From Uliginosibacterium flavum (GTDB lineage: Bacteria; Pseudomonadota; Gammaproteobacteria; Burkholderiales; Rhodocyclaceae): a stretch of DNA of 64,000 bases. Shown here piece by piece: positions 18,028 to 25,787 of this stretch (positions within the stretch are counted from its first letter, which is position 1; every line of letters starts with the position of its first letter). Both the position numbers and the translations under genes were made by a program. Where the stretch lies: the NCBI RefSeq assembly GCF_040566545.1, contig NZ_JBEWZI010000003.1, positions 186,001-250,000 of the forward strand. The letters run 5' to 3'. Below the pieces are notes generated by a model. The model did not search any database. It saw only the letters and a list, made by a program, of their open reading frames with translations, and was not told where the DNA came from.

Positions 18028-18843
18028 TCAGCGATACAGATTGATCTCGTCGCGCGTGGCAATCGCCACCTTGCGGGCCTGCGCGGCGAAGTCTTCGCCT
18101 TTGCCGGCATACAGGATGGCGCGCGAGGAGTTGATCATCAGGCCCAGCCCGTCGGCGGTCTTGCCCGCGTTCACCGTGGCCTGCACGTCGCCGCCCTGTG
18201 CGCCGACGCCGGGCACCAGCAGGGGCATGTCGCCGATGATGGCGCGCACGTCTGCCAGTTCTTGCGGGAAGGTGGCGCCGACGACCAGCGCGGCCTGACC
18301 GTGCTTGTTCCACTTCTCGGCGACGAGGCTGGCGACGTGCTGATACAGCTTCTTGCCGCCGTCGACGGTGAGGTTCTGCAGGTCGGAGCCGCCGGGGTTG
18401 GAGGTGCGGCACAGCACGATCAGGCCGCACTCCGGGTATTCGAGGTAGGGCTCGACCGAGTCGAAGCCCATGTAGGGATTCACGGTGAGCGCGTCGGCCT
18501 GATAGCGCACAAAGGCTTCGCGGGCGTACTGGGCGGCGGTGGCGCCGATGTCGCCTCGCTTGGCATCCAGAATCACCGGGATGTCCGGATACTCGGCGTG
18601 GATGTAATCGATCAGGGCTTCGAGCTGGGCTTCGGCTGACTCGCCCGCGAAGTAGGCGATCTGCGGTTTGAAAGAACAGGCGACGTCCGCCGTGGCATCG
18701 ACGATGGCCTTGCAGAATTCGTAGATGGCGTCCGGCTTGCCTTGCAGGTGGGCCGGGAATTTCGCCAGATCCGGATCGAGCCCCACACACAGCAGCGAGT
18801 TGTTCTTTTGCCAGGCAGCGGCGAGGTCGGTGATGAAGGGCAT
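18028..18843 (-). CDS. pyrF: Orotidine 5'-phosphate decarboxylase (type 2)
   Basis: A 271-residue cytosolic enzyme that decarboxylates OMP to UMP in the last step of pyrimidine synthesis. The N-terminal SLLCVGLDPDLAKFP and the catalytic DAKRGDIGATAAQYA with its Asp-x-Lys-x-x-Asp tetrad, followed by TVNPYMGFDSVEPYL and the C-terminal PGVGAQGGD, mark the longer type 2 PyrF family found in betaproteobacteria and mycobacteria. The start ATG at 18843 (MPFITDLAAAWQKNN) is the first in the conserved region. Divergent from rng across 156 bp. Confidence 0.95.
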   Translation of the reverse strand: MPFITDLAAAWQKNNSLLCVGLDPDLAKFPAHLQGKPDAIYEFCKAIVDATADVACSFKPQIAYFAGESAEAQLEALIDYIHAEYPDIPVILDAKRGDIGATAAQYAREAFVRYQADALTVNPYMGFDSVEPYLEYPECGLIVLCRTSNPGGSDLQNLTVDGGKKLYQHVASLVAEKWNKHGQAALVVGATFPQELADVRAIIGDMPLLVPGVGAQGGDVQATVNAGKTADGLGLMINSSRAILYAGKGEDFAAQARKVAIATRDEINLYR

Positions 18844-18999
18844 GGAAGCTCCAGCGAAGAGGAATGCCGCAATTTTAACGCAGGGCAGGTGCGCTGCAGC
18901 ACTATCCGTCTGGAAGCGTGTCAAATGCCCATCCGGCGAACCCGTGGGGTCGAGGCTTGCCGGTAGAATGGTGCCACTTACAAAATTCCGGGTGCTCTC

Positions 19000-20454
19000 A
19001 TGAGCGAGGCTTATCTCATCAATTTCACGCCGCAGGAGACGCGCGTCGCGCTGCTCTATAACGGCGTGGTGCAGGAACTGCACATCGAGCGCGAACATTC
19101 GCGCGGTTTCGTCGGCAATATCTATCTGGGCAAGGTGGTGCGCGTGCTGCCCGGCATGCAGTCGGCTTTCATCGACATCGGTCTGGAACGCACGGCCTTT
19201 CTGCATGTGGCAGATATCTGGATGGATCGCGCCGCCGGCGAAGTGCAACGTCCCATCGAGCGCCTGCTCAACGAAGGCCAGTCGCTGATCGTGCAGGTGC
19301 TCAAGGACCCGCTGGGCACCAAGGGCGCACGTTTGTCGACGCAATTGTCGATTGCCGGTCGGCTGGTGGTGTATCTGCCGCAGGACAACCATATCGGCAT
19401 TTCGCAGCGCATCGAAAACGAGGCCAGCCGCGATCGCCTGCGCTCACGCCTGCAAAGCCTTTTGCCGCCCGAGGAAAAAGGCGGCTTCATCGTCCGCACT
19501 CAGGCCGAGCAGGCCAGCGACGAAGAGCTGGCAGCCGACGTGGCCTATCTGCGCAAGCAGTGGTCGGAGATCGAAGCGCAGCGCCTGACCGGCAAACCGC
19601 CGGCCCTGCTGTATCGCGATCTGAATCTGGCCCAGCGCGTGCTGCGTGACCTGATCGGCAGCGAAACCGAAAAAGTGGTGATTGATTCACGCGAGAACCA
19701 CCAGAAGATGGCGCAGTTCGCCGCCGATTACATGCCACGGGTCGCTGACCTGCTGGAGCACTACGCCGGTGAGCGGCCGCTCTTCGATCTGCATGGTGTC
19801 GAAGAGGAAATCCAGAAGGCGCTGGCACGACGTGTCGACCTGAAGAGTGGCGGCTACCTGATCATCGACCAGACCGAAGCGCTGTGCACTATCGACGTAA
19901 ACACCGGCGGCTTTGTCGGCGCCCGCACCTTTGACGACACTATCTTCAAGACCAATCTGGAAGCCGCTCAGGCCATCGCCCGTCAGCTGCGCCTGCGCAA
20001 TCTGGGCGGCATCATCCTGCTCGACTTCATCGACATGGAGAACGAAGAGCACCGCCTGTCGGTGCTCGCCGAGCTGACCAAGGCATTGGCGCGCGATCAC
20101 ACAAAGGTCTCGGTCGGCGGATTTACCTCGCTGGGGCTGGTGGAGATGACGCGCAAGCGCACCCGCGAATCGCTGGCCCACGTGCTGTGTCAGGCCTGCC
20201 CGACCTGCGAAGGGCGCGGCGAAGTAAAAACCGCACGCACCGTAGCCTACGAAGTGATGCGCGAAGTGGTACGCGAAGCACGCCAGTTCAGCGCCAAGGA
20301 ATTCCGCATCCTCGCCTCGCCCAGCGTGGTGGAGATGTTCCATGAGGAGGAGGCGCAAGCCATTGCCAACCTGCAGGACTTCATCGGCAAGCCGATTTCC
20401 TTCCACGCCGAGACCAGCTACACGCCGGAGCAATTTGACATCGTTTTGTTGTAG
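19000..20454 (+). CDS. rng: Ribonuclease G
   Basis: A 484-residue endoribonuclease of the RNase E/G family, involved in 5' maturation of 16S rRNA and mRNA decay. An S1 RNA-binding segment (RGFVGNIYLGKVVRVLPGM) is at about residues 34-52, followed by the 5'-sensor and RNase H-like parts. The DNase I-like catalytic part has LIIDQTEALCTIDVNTGGF, with the Asp ligand, and LLDFIDMENEEHR. The zinc-link CxxC-type cysteines are in CQACPTCEGRGEV. The length fits RNase G (about 490) and there is no long C-terminal scaffold as in RNase E. A TAGAAT at about 18965 is a likely -10 box. Confidence 0.95.
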   Translation: MSEAYLINFTPQETRVALLYNGVVQELHIEREHSRGFVGNIYLGKVVRVLPGMQSAFIDIGLERTAFLHVADIWMDRAAGEVQRPIERLLNEGQSLIVQVLKDPLGTKGARLSTQLSIAGRLVVYLPQDNHIGISQRIENEASRDRLRSRLQSLLPPEEKGGFIVRTQAEQASDEELAADVAYLRKQWSEIEAQRLTGKPPALLYRDLNLAQRVLRDLIGSETEKVVIDSRENHQKMAQFAADYMPRVADLLEHYAGERPLFDLHGVEEEIQKALARRVDLKSGGYLIIDQTEALCTIDVNTGGFVGARTFDDTIFKTNLEAAQAIARQLRLRNLGGIILLDFIDMENEEHRLSVLAELTKALARDHTKVSVGGFTSLGLVEMTRKRTRESLAHVLCQACPTCEGRGEVKTARTVAYEVMREVVREARQFSAKEFRILASPSVVEMFHEEEAQAIANLQDFIGKPISFHAETSYTPEQFDIVLL

Positions 20455-20515
20455 GGAACTCGGTAATGGGAACTGGGGACTGGGAAAACCAGCCCCAGCC
20501 GCCAACCGAGTTCCC
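20454..20515. repeat. Inverted repeat between rng and the HAD gene
   Basis: GGGAACTCGGT (20454-20464) pairs perfectly with ACCGAGTTCCC (20505-20515). The middle also pairs partly (CTGGGGACTGGG with CCAGCCCCAG). The left arm begins at the last base of the rng stop codon. There is no T-run; it could act as a weak terminator or an mRNA-stabilising hairpin between the two genes. Confidence 0.7.
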
Positions 20516-20533
20516 AGTTCCCTGCCCCCTGCC

Positions 20534-20554
20534 CCCAGTCCCCAGTCCCCAGTC
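20534..20554. repeat. Heptanucleotide tandem repeat (CCCAGTC x3)
   Basis: Three exact copies of CCCAGTC end immediately before the ATG of the HAD gene at 20555, where a ribosome binding site would normally be. No Shine-Dalgarno sequence is visible upstream of that ATG. Confidence 0.8.
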
Positions 20555-21214
20555 ATGCTCACCCTCACTCGCCCTCGCGCCGTCATCTTCGACATGGACG
20601 GCCTGCTCCTGGATTCGGAGCGCGTCGCCCTGGCCTTCTTCGAACAGGCTTCCAAGGAACTGGGCGCGCCCTGGACGGCGGAGTTGGGCCTGTCCATGGT
20701 CGGGCGCACGGCCAAAGATTCGAATCAGCTGATCCTCGACGCCTTCGGCACGGACTTCCCGATTGACGCGCATCGCGCCCGTTTCGGTGAGCTGTACGAG
20801 GCGGCAATTGTGGCCGGCGAGATTCCGATCAAACCCTTCGTGCGCGAGCTGCTCGATTATCTGGAAGGCACAGGCATTCCCTGTGCTGTCGCCACCTCGA
20901 CCCACCGCCCGCGCGCCGAAGCCAAGCTTGGCCGCGCGCAGCTGTTGCCAAAATTTGTCGCGCTGGCCTGTGGCGATGAGGTCACCCGGGGCAAGCCCGC
21001 GCCGGATATCTACGAGCTGGCCGCCCTGCGCCTGAGCGTCGAACCGCGCGATTGTCTGGCGCTGGAGGATTCGAACGCCGGCGTGCGCGCGGCGGTTTCC
21101 GCCAACATGCAGACCGTGATGGTGCCGGATCTGCTCAAGCCCGATGCCGACATCCGCCGCTATGGCGTGCCGGTGGTCGCCTCGCTCAAGGATGTGCTGG
21201 TCGCCCTGATGTAA
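20555..21214 (+). CDS. HAD-superfamily hydrolase (subfamily IA, phosphatase/phosphoglucomutase-like)
   Basis: A 219-residue cytosolic HAD protein. Motif I is VIFDMDGLLLDSE (about residues 10-22) with the nucleophile and acid Asp. Motif II is VATSTHRP, and motifs III/IV are the Lys in RGKPAPDIY and LALEDSNAGVRAA. The alpha-helical cap lies between motifs I and II, giving the class IA layout of phosphoglycolate phosphatase and beta-phosphoglucomutase; the substrate is unknown. The ATG at 20555 is placed where homologues begin. It directly abuts a CCCAGTC tandem repeat and no Shine-Dalgarno is visible, so translation may depend on the upstream rng message. Confidence 0.9.
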   Translation: MLTLTRPRAVIFDMDGLLLDSERVALAFFEQASKELGAPWTAELGLSMVGRTAKDSNQLILDAFGTDFPIDAHRARFGELYEAAIVAGEIPIKPFVRELLDYLEGTGIPCAVATSTHRPRAEAKLGRAQLLPKFVALACGDEVTRGKPAPDIYELAALRLSVEPRDCLALEDSNAGVRAAVSANMQTVMVPDLLKPDADIRRYGVPVVASLKDVLVALM

Positions 21215-21336
21215 GCACGACTTGACCCGCTTCAAGTCGCGCGCAAGCCAAACCCCGTACAATGCCGCCTTTCCGCTGCAGGCTGCGGAGCCGGAATTTC
21301 CCTTCCCGTCATCATCCACGTTTGAGGACTCACACG

Positions 21337-22512
21337 ATGTTCAAGATCCAGACGCTTAACAAGATTGCCGCCTGCGGCCTCGACCGCCTGCCGCGTGACC
21401 ACTACGAATCTGCCACCGAGATCCTCAATCCGGACGGTGTCATGCTGCGCTCGGCCGACATGCACAGCATCGAGATTCCCGCCTCCGTGCTGGCGATTGC
21501 GCGTGCCGGAGCCGGCGTGAACAACATCCCGCTGCCCAAGTGTTCGGAACGCGGCATCGTCGTGTTCAACACGCCGGGCGCCAACGCCAATGGCGTAAAA
21601 GAAATCGTCATCGCCTCCCTGCTGCTGTCCAGCCGTAACCTGTTTGAAGGCATCACTTGGGCCAACACGCTCAAGGGCAAGGGCGACGAAGTGCCGCCGC
21701 TGGTGGAAAAAGGTAAGGCCCAGTTCGTCGGCCCGGAAATCCAGGGCAAGACCCTTGGCGTGATCGGTCTGGGCGCCATCGGCGTGCTGGTAGCGAATGC
21801 CGCCAACGCTCTGGGTATGCGCGTCATCGGCTTCGACCCCTTCGTTAGCGTCGACGCCGCCTGGAAACTGTCGCACGAAGTGCAGAAAGCGCCCAGCCTT
21901 GATGCGCTGGTCGCCGAATCCGACTACATCACGATCCACGTGCCGCTGACCGCCGAAACCAAGAACCTCTTCAACGCCGAGCGCATCAGCCACATGAAGA
22001 AGGGCTGCCGCCTGCTCAATTTCAGCCGCAATGGTCTGGTCGACAACGCCGCCATCAAGGCCGCGATTGCCTCCGGCCACGTGGGCGGTTATGTCATCGA
22101 CCTGCCGGAAGACGAGCTGCTGGGCGTGGACAAGGTCCTGTGCGTGCCGCACCTGGGCGCCTCCACCCCGGAATCCGAAGACAACTGCGCGGTGATGGCG
22201 GCCGACCAGATGCGTGAATTCCTGGAGCGCGGCAACATCAAGAACTCCGTGAATTTCCCGGCCTGCGAACTGGCCCCGAGCGGCAAGACGCGCATCACCG
22301 TATCGAACCGCAATGTGCCCAACGTGATCAGCAGCCTCACCGCCCAGCTCGGCGCCATCGGCCTGAACATCGAAGACATGATCAACAAGCATCGCGGCGA
22401 CGTGGCCTATAACATCATCGACGTGTCCGGCGACGTGCCGGCCGACGTGGTCGCCAAGCTCAAGACCGTGGATGGCGTGATCGCCGTACGCGTGATCCCG
22501 AACTGCAAGTAA
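21337..22512 (+). CDS. serA: D-3-phosphoglycerate dehydrogenase (SerA-like, short form with ACT domain)
   Basis: A 391-residue NAD-dependent enzyme that oxidises 3-phosphoglycerate to 3-phosphohydroxypyruvate, the first step of serine synthesis. The Rossmann motif is TLGVIGLGAIGVLVANAA (about residues 146-163). Catalytic residues are seen around NFSRNGLVD (Arg), DLPEDELLG (Glu) and PHLGASTPESEDNCA (His). The C-terminal ACT domain (about 320-391) suggests serine feedback. The ATG at 21337 has GAGGA 9-13 nt upstream. A TACAAT at 21258-21263 in CCCCGTACAAT is a likely -10 box. A terminator follows the gene. Confidence 0.92.
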   Translation: MFKIQTLNKIAACGLDRLPRDHYESATEILNPDGVMLRSADMHSIEIPASVLAIARAGAGVNNIPLPKCSERGIVVFNTPGANANGVKEIVIASLLLSSRNLFEGITWANTLKGKGDEVPPLVEKGKAQFVGPEIQGKTLGVIGLGAIGVLVANAANALGMRVIGFDPFVSVDAAWKLSHEVQKAPSLDALVAESDYITIHVPLTAETKNLFNAERISHMKKGCRLLNFSRNGLVDNAAIKAAIASGHVGGYVIDLPEDELLGVDKVLCVPHLGASTPESEDNCAVMAADQMREFLERGNIKNSVNFPACELAPSGKTRITVSNRNVPNVISSLTAQLGAIGLNIEDMINKHRGDVAYNIIDVSGDVPADVVAKLKTVDGVIAVRVIPNCK

Positions 22513-22533
22513 GCTGCGGCATCGCTGCACGCC

Positions 22534-22565
22534 AAAGGCCCGTCCGCCAGGATGGGCCTTTTTTT
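22534..22565 (+). terminator. Intrinsic terminator after serA
   Basis: AAAGGCCCGTCC pairs with GGATGGGCCTTT across a short loop, followed by a T-run (22559-22565). Nearly identical in stem sequence to the terminator at 23102-23135. Confidence 0.9.
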
Positions 22566-22650
22566 CGCCACAGCCCGTAAGCCTGTGACACCCTCATCAC
22601 CCAGGCTCGGCAATAATCCCAGCTCAGCCCCCTCACACAAAGGAAGCACC

Positions 22651-23025
22651 ATGATCGGTTACGTCACCCTCGGCAGCAACGACATCCCCCGCGCCGCCGC
22701 CTTTTACGATGCCCTGCTCGCCAGCATCGGCGCCAAACGCGACATGGAAACCGAGCGCTTTGTTTCTTGGGGCGTCGCCCCGGACAAGCCTTCACTGTGT
22801 GTCATCACGCCCTTTGACGGCCAGCCCGCCACAGTCGGCAACGGCACGATGGTCTCGCTGCACCTGCCGAACCGCGCCGCCGTCGACGCCTTCTACAAGA
22901 AAGCCATGGAATTGGGCGCCAAGGACGAAGGCCCGGCCGGCCCGCGCGGTGACAGCGGCTTCTACGCCGCCTACTTCCGCGATCTGGATGGCAACAAGCT
23001 GGGCGTGTTCACGATGAGTGCCTGA
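22651..23025 (+). CDS. Single-domain VOC family (glyoxalase-like) protein
   Basis: A 124-residue VOC protein starting MIGYVTLGSNDIPRAAAFYD and ending YFRDLDGNKLGVFTMSA, the usual layout of a one-module glyoxalase/bleomycin-resistance-like protein that would dimerise. Instead of the usual first His metal ligand, the opening strand reads GYVTLGS, so metal binding is uncertain. An AAGGAAG ribosome site precedes the ATG at 22651. The TGA stop codon lies inside the first bases of a palindromic repeat (GCCTGAAGAGCC). The gene stands alone between two near-identical terminators. Confidence 0.85.
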   Translation: MIGYVTLGSNDIPRAAAFYDALLASIGAKRDMETERFVSWGVAPDKPSLCVITPFDGQPATVGNGTMVSLHLPNRAAVDAFYKKAMELGAKDEGPAGPRGDSGFYAAYFRDLDGNKLGVFTMSA

Positions 23026-23094
23026 AGAGCCGTATAGGGCGGGCTTCTGCAAGGAGCCTGCCCGCAGAGGCAGGCTGCGTGAGGCTCTTCAGCC
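23019..23094. repeat. Palindromic intergenic repeat, copy D
   Basis: Starts TGCCTGAAGAGCCG and ends GAGGCTCTTCAGCCG, with inner GAGCCTGCC...GGCAGGCT pairing. It overlaps the stop codon of the VOC gene: the TGA at 23023-23025 is part of the repeat's CCTGAAGAGCC. Confidence 0.8.
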
Positions 23095-23101
23095 GTTCAT
23101 T

Positions 23102-23135
23102 AAAAAAAAGGCCCGTCCGCAAGGATGGGCCTTTT
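23102..23135 (+). terminator. Intrinsic terminator after VOC gene
   Basis: AAAAGGCCCGTCC pairs with GGATGGGCCTTTT, with an A-run on the left. It follows the palindromic repeat that carries the VOC stop codon. Confidence 0.88.
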
Positions 23136-23169
23136 GCGCAAACAGGCTCACGGCAGATCAAGCGCGACA

Positions 23170-23189
23170 CACTTTCTATAATGAAAGTG
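23170..23189 (+). promoter_or_regulatory. Palindrome centred on a TATAAT box
   Basis: CACTTTC-TATAAT-GAAAGTG: a perfect 7-bp inverted repeat around a consensus -10 hexamer (23177-23182), 70 bp upstream of the lipoprotein start. A further hairpin follows in the leader (GGCGGGGGAAAG with CTTTCCCACCCGCC, about 23195-23234). No good -35 was found, which would suit an activator- or repressor-controlled promoter. Inference from sequence only. Confidence 0.5.
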
Positions 23190-23258
23190 GGAGGCGGGGG
23201 AAAGTGGCGTTACTTGGCGCTTTCCCACCCGCCACCGCTTGAGCAAAGGAGCGCAGCC

Positions 23259-24125
23259 ATGCGAAACCTGTTGCGGAAACATCCATTCATCCTGCTCGCC
23301 CTGCTCCTGATCCTGCTGCTGACGTCCTGTGGCGGAGGCGGTGGAGATGGAGGCGGCGGCACGACATCAAGTTCGTCGAGTTCATCAAGCTCCTCCAGTT
23401 CTTCGGGTGGCGCACTCGCGTGGAATATCTACAAGGCAGACACCCCGCCGGATGCGCTCGCGTCGGTGAGTCTGGCCGATGGCTCGACGAGCCGGTTTAC
23501 GATAGCGGCGAATGCCGGCAACTTCACCGCCAATGACGACGGCACGCTCAGCCTGAACAGCACGAGCATCGCGTCGCAACAGACGATGGCCAGGCTCGGC
23601 AGCGTCTGGGATGCCAGTGGCAGCTATCCCAAATCCGCCACGGCCTTGTTGCAGGTCGCACCCGGCAGCCTCTACCTGCTCAATCACACACTGGATCTTG
23701 ATCTGGCCCTGGCCGACACGGGCGTGACGGGCAGCCGCGTCAAACTGGTGATCGCCACTGCCAGCACGGGCGTCCAGCTGGAAAAATGGGATGGCATCAA
23801 CACCCTCAGTGCCAATACGACGAGTAGTCCGGCGGTTGATCTCGGCCGCGCCCATACCTATCAGCTGGTCGTCACGCTCAGCAGTGCAACACAGGGCAGC
23901 GCCACGCTGTATGTGGATGGCAATGCCACGCCCGTACTGGCGGTGTCCGGCGGTCTGCGCGCCACGGCAAGTGCCGGGGATAACTATCTCAGCTTCGGTG
24001 ACGGTAGCATTGATCATCCGTATCAAGGCACGCTGGACTGGCTGATCTGGACGCCCGGCGCCTACACGCCGGTGCAGCTGAGCGGCAAGCTGCCGGCCGG
24101 GATTGGCACGAGCACGGGCTATTGA
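23259..24125 (+). CDS. Ser-rich lipoprotein with LamG/concanavalin-like C-terminal region
   Basis: A 288-residue lipoprotein. The signal peptide MRNLLRKHPFILLALLLILL ends in the lipobox LTSC (Cys 24). A Gly-rich stretch and a run of 13 Ser residues (about 37-49) follow, a flexible linker like those in surface polysaccharide-degrading proteins. The rest (about 52-288) is beta-strand-like and ends with GTLDWLIWTPGAYTPVQLSG, reminiscent of LamG/concanavalin-A-like modules that bind glycans. AAAGGAG is 8 nt before the ATG at 23259; the longer frame from 23079 is rejected. Likely outer-membrane anchored. No partner gene is adjacent, so the function is unknown. Confidence 0.8.
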   Translation: MRNLLRKHPFILLALLLILLLTSCGGGGGDGGGGTTSSSSSSSSSSSSSGGALAWNIYKADTPPDALASVSLADGSTSRFTIAANAGNFTANDDGTLSLNSTSIASQQTMARLGSVWDASGSYPKSATALLQVAPGSLYLLNHTLDLDLALADTGVTGSRVKLVIATASTGVQLEKWDGINTLSANTTSSPAVDLGRAHTYQLVVTLSSATQGSATLYVDGNATPVLAVSGGLRATASAGDNYLSFGDGSIDHPYQGTLDWLIWTPGAYTPVQLSGKLPAGIGTSTGY

Positions 24126-24147
24126 GCCCGGATCCTGGCGTTCCGCC

Positions 24148-25482
24148 CTAACGGCTGCGCGGTTTGGCCGCGGGCTTGGCGGGCCGGGATCCCGGCGCTT
24201 TGCTGGCGGCCGCGCGACCACCGCTGCGGCCAATTTTGAGCGGTTTACGCTTGCCGCCTGCGGAGGCACCCGGCGCCTTGGATTTCTGCGGCTTCTTCGG
24301 CTTGTGAATGACCTGCTGGCCTTCCGGCGCGGTCTGGCCGACGCGGTGCGTGGCGGCAAAGCCGGGTTCTTCAACGCGTTTGATGGTCTGGCGGATCAGG
24401 GCTTCGATGGCGGCGAGCATCTTCACTTCGTCAGCACACACCAGCGACAGGGCCAGGCCGCCGGCGCCGGCGCGGCCGGTGCGGCCGATACGGTGCACGT
24501 AATCTTCAGCAACGCTGGGCATGTCGAAATTGATCACGATGGGCAGATCGTCGATATCCAGACCGCGCGCCGCGACATCGGTGGCGACGAGGATGCTGAC
24601 CTCGCCACTCTTGAAGCGACTCAGCGCGCGCTGGCGCCCGGCCTGGGCCTTGTCGCCGTGGATCGCGTCGGCATTGAATCCCTGATGCAGCAGCGTTTCC
24701 AGCAAGGCTTCGGCGCCCTTGCGGGTGCGCACGAAGACCAGCACCGGGCTCCAGCCATTCTTTTTCAGCAGGTGGCTGAAGAGTTCGGTCTTGCGCTTCT
24801 TGTCACAGGTCACCAGCCATTGCTTGACGCCCTGCACGGTGGAATTGCGCGGGCTGACTTCGATGCGCTCCGGACTGTGCAGCAGCTTGACGGACAAGGC
24901 ACGAATCGCATCGGAGAAAGTCGCCGAAAACAGCAGGGTCTGACGCCGGCGGGTCAGGGCCGCGAAGACCTGATCCAGTTCGCGCGCGAAGCCCAGATCG
25001 AGCATGCGGTCGGCTTCGTCCAGCACCAGGGTCTGTACCTCATCGAAACGCAGGGCATTCTTCCAGAGCAGATCCAGCAGGCGGCCGGGCGTGGCGACGA
25101 GCACGTCAACGCCCCGGCGCAGCTGCGTGATCTGCGGCCCGATCCCCACGCCGCCATAGGCGACGGCGTATTTCAAAGGCAGGAAGTGACCGTAATCGCA
25201 GAAGCTGCTGAAGACCTGCTCGGCCAGCTCGCGCGTGGGCACCAGCACCAGCACGCGCACGGACTGCGGGCCGACCGGAGTCGTCTCAGCGGCCAAGCGC
25301 TGCAGCAGCGGCAGGGCGAAGCCGGCGGTCTTGCCGGTGCCGGTCTGCGCGGCAGCCATCAGATCGCGCCCCGCCAGAACGGCCGGAATCGCCTGCGCCT
25401 GCACGGGCGTGGGCGTGTGATAACCGAGTACGTCGAGCGCACGCAACAGGGGTTCGATCAGGGCGAGTTCGGTGAAGGTCAT
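24148..25482 (-). CDS. rhlE: DEAD-box ATP-dependent RNA helicase (RhlE-like)
   Basis: A 444-residue RNA helicase. Q-motif and motif I are seen in GYHTPTPVQAQAIPAVLAG and AAQTGTGKTAGFALPL, motif II in LVLDEADRMLDLGF, motif III SATFS, and motif VI HRIGRTGRAG. The C-terminal tail from about residue 375 is basic with Lys, Arg, Ala and Pro (KPKKPQKSKAPGASAGGKRK), as in RhlE proteins that bind structured RNA. The ATG at 25482 (MTFTELALIEPLL) fits the family. The frame stays open upstream through the heptamer repeat at 25556-25632, which would encode an (LRLATCD)n peptide, but this is not expected to be translated. Roles in cold growth or ribosome assembly are known for the family. Confidence 0.93.
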   Translation of the reverse strand: MTFTELALIEPLLRALDVLGYHTPTPVQAQAIPAVLAGRDLMAAAQTGTGKTAGFALPLLQRLAAETTPVGPQSVRVLVLVPTRELAEQVFSSFCDYGHFLPLKYAVAYGGVGIGPQITQLRRGVDVLVATPGRLLDLLWKNALRFDEVQTLVLDEADRMLDLGFARELDQVFAALTRRRQTLLFSATFSDAIRALSVKLLHSPERIEVSPRNSTVQGVKQWLVTCDKKRKTELFSHLLKKNGWSPVLVFVRTRKGAEALLETLLHQGFNADAIHGDKAQAGRQRALSRFKSGEVSILVATDVAARGLDIDDLPIVINFDMPSVAEDYVHRIGRTGRAGAGGLALSLVCADEVKMLAAIEALIRQTIKRVEEPGFAATHRVGQTAPEGQQVIHKPKKPQKSKAPGASAGGKRKPLKIGRSGGRAAASKAPGSRPAKPAAKPRSR

Positions 25483-25555
25483 GGGGCGGTGAAGAGTGAG
25501 GCGTAAGGAGTGAGGGGTAAGACCCTGCAATGGGTGGGAGTGTGACAGATCAAAG

Positions 25556-25632
25556 CAAGTCGCAAGTCGCAAGTCGCAAGTCGCAAGTCGCAAGTCGCAA
25601 GTCGCAAGTCGCAAGTCGCAAGTCGCAAGTCG
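25556..25632. repeat. Heptanucleotide tandem repeat (CAAGTCG x11)
   Basis: Eleven exact head-to-tail copies of CAAGTCG, lying 74 bp upstream of the rhlE start. The copy number is likely to vary between strains by slippage, and the position places it in the rhlE promoter or leader. The same heptamer, in the opposite orientation, recurs at 51468-51495. Confidence 0.97.
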
Positions 25633-25640
25633 CAGCAGAG

Positions 25641-25786
25641 TTTAGCCGCCTGCGCGCCTCTGTGGGAGCGAGGTCCACTTCTGCCGGCGCGCTCTGGAAG
25701 TGTGGACAAGGCGCCCCGCCGCAGACAGTACGCCAGTACGGCAAGGCGGGAGCAAGGCCGTCATCGCTTTCAGAGCGAGTCGGCGG
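25641..25786. other. Gene-free stretch with inverted repeats next to the Sui1-like gene
   Basis: No gene is seen in the 305 bp between rhlE and the Sui1-like gene. Besides the heptamer array it holds GTCCACTTC (25673-25681) facing GAAGTGTGGAC (25697-25707) and a CCCGCC...GGCGGG pair around GTACGCCAGTAC. A 20-bp imperfect direct repeat (GTTTAGCCGCC...) at 25640-25659 and 25786-25805 flanks it; the right copy covers the end of the Sui1-like gene. This could mark an inserted element of about 146 bp. No clear promoter seen. Confidence 0.45.
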
Positions 25787-25787
25787 T

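Noticed and set aside
25483..25614. Upstream extension of rhlE through the heptamer array (repeating LRLATCD peptide)
   Set aside because: The family N-terminus starts at MTFTELALIEPLL (ATG 25482). The upstream part is a simple translation of the tandem repeat, and no ribosome site was found for it.
25556..25632. CRISPR array
   Set aside because: The repeats are 7 bp, contiguous, and have no spacers or cas genes nearby.
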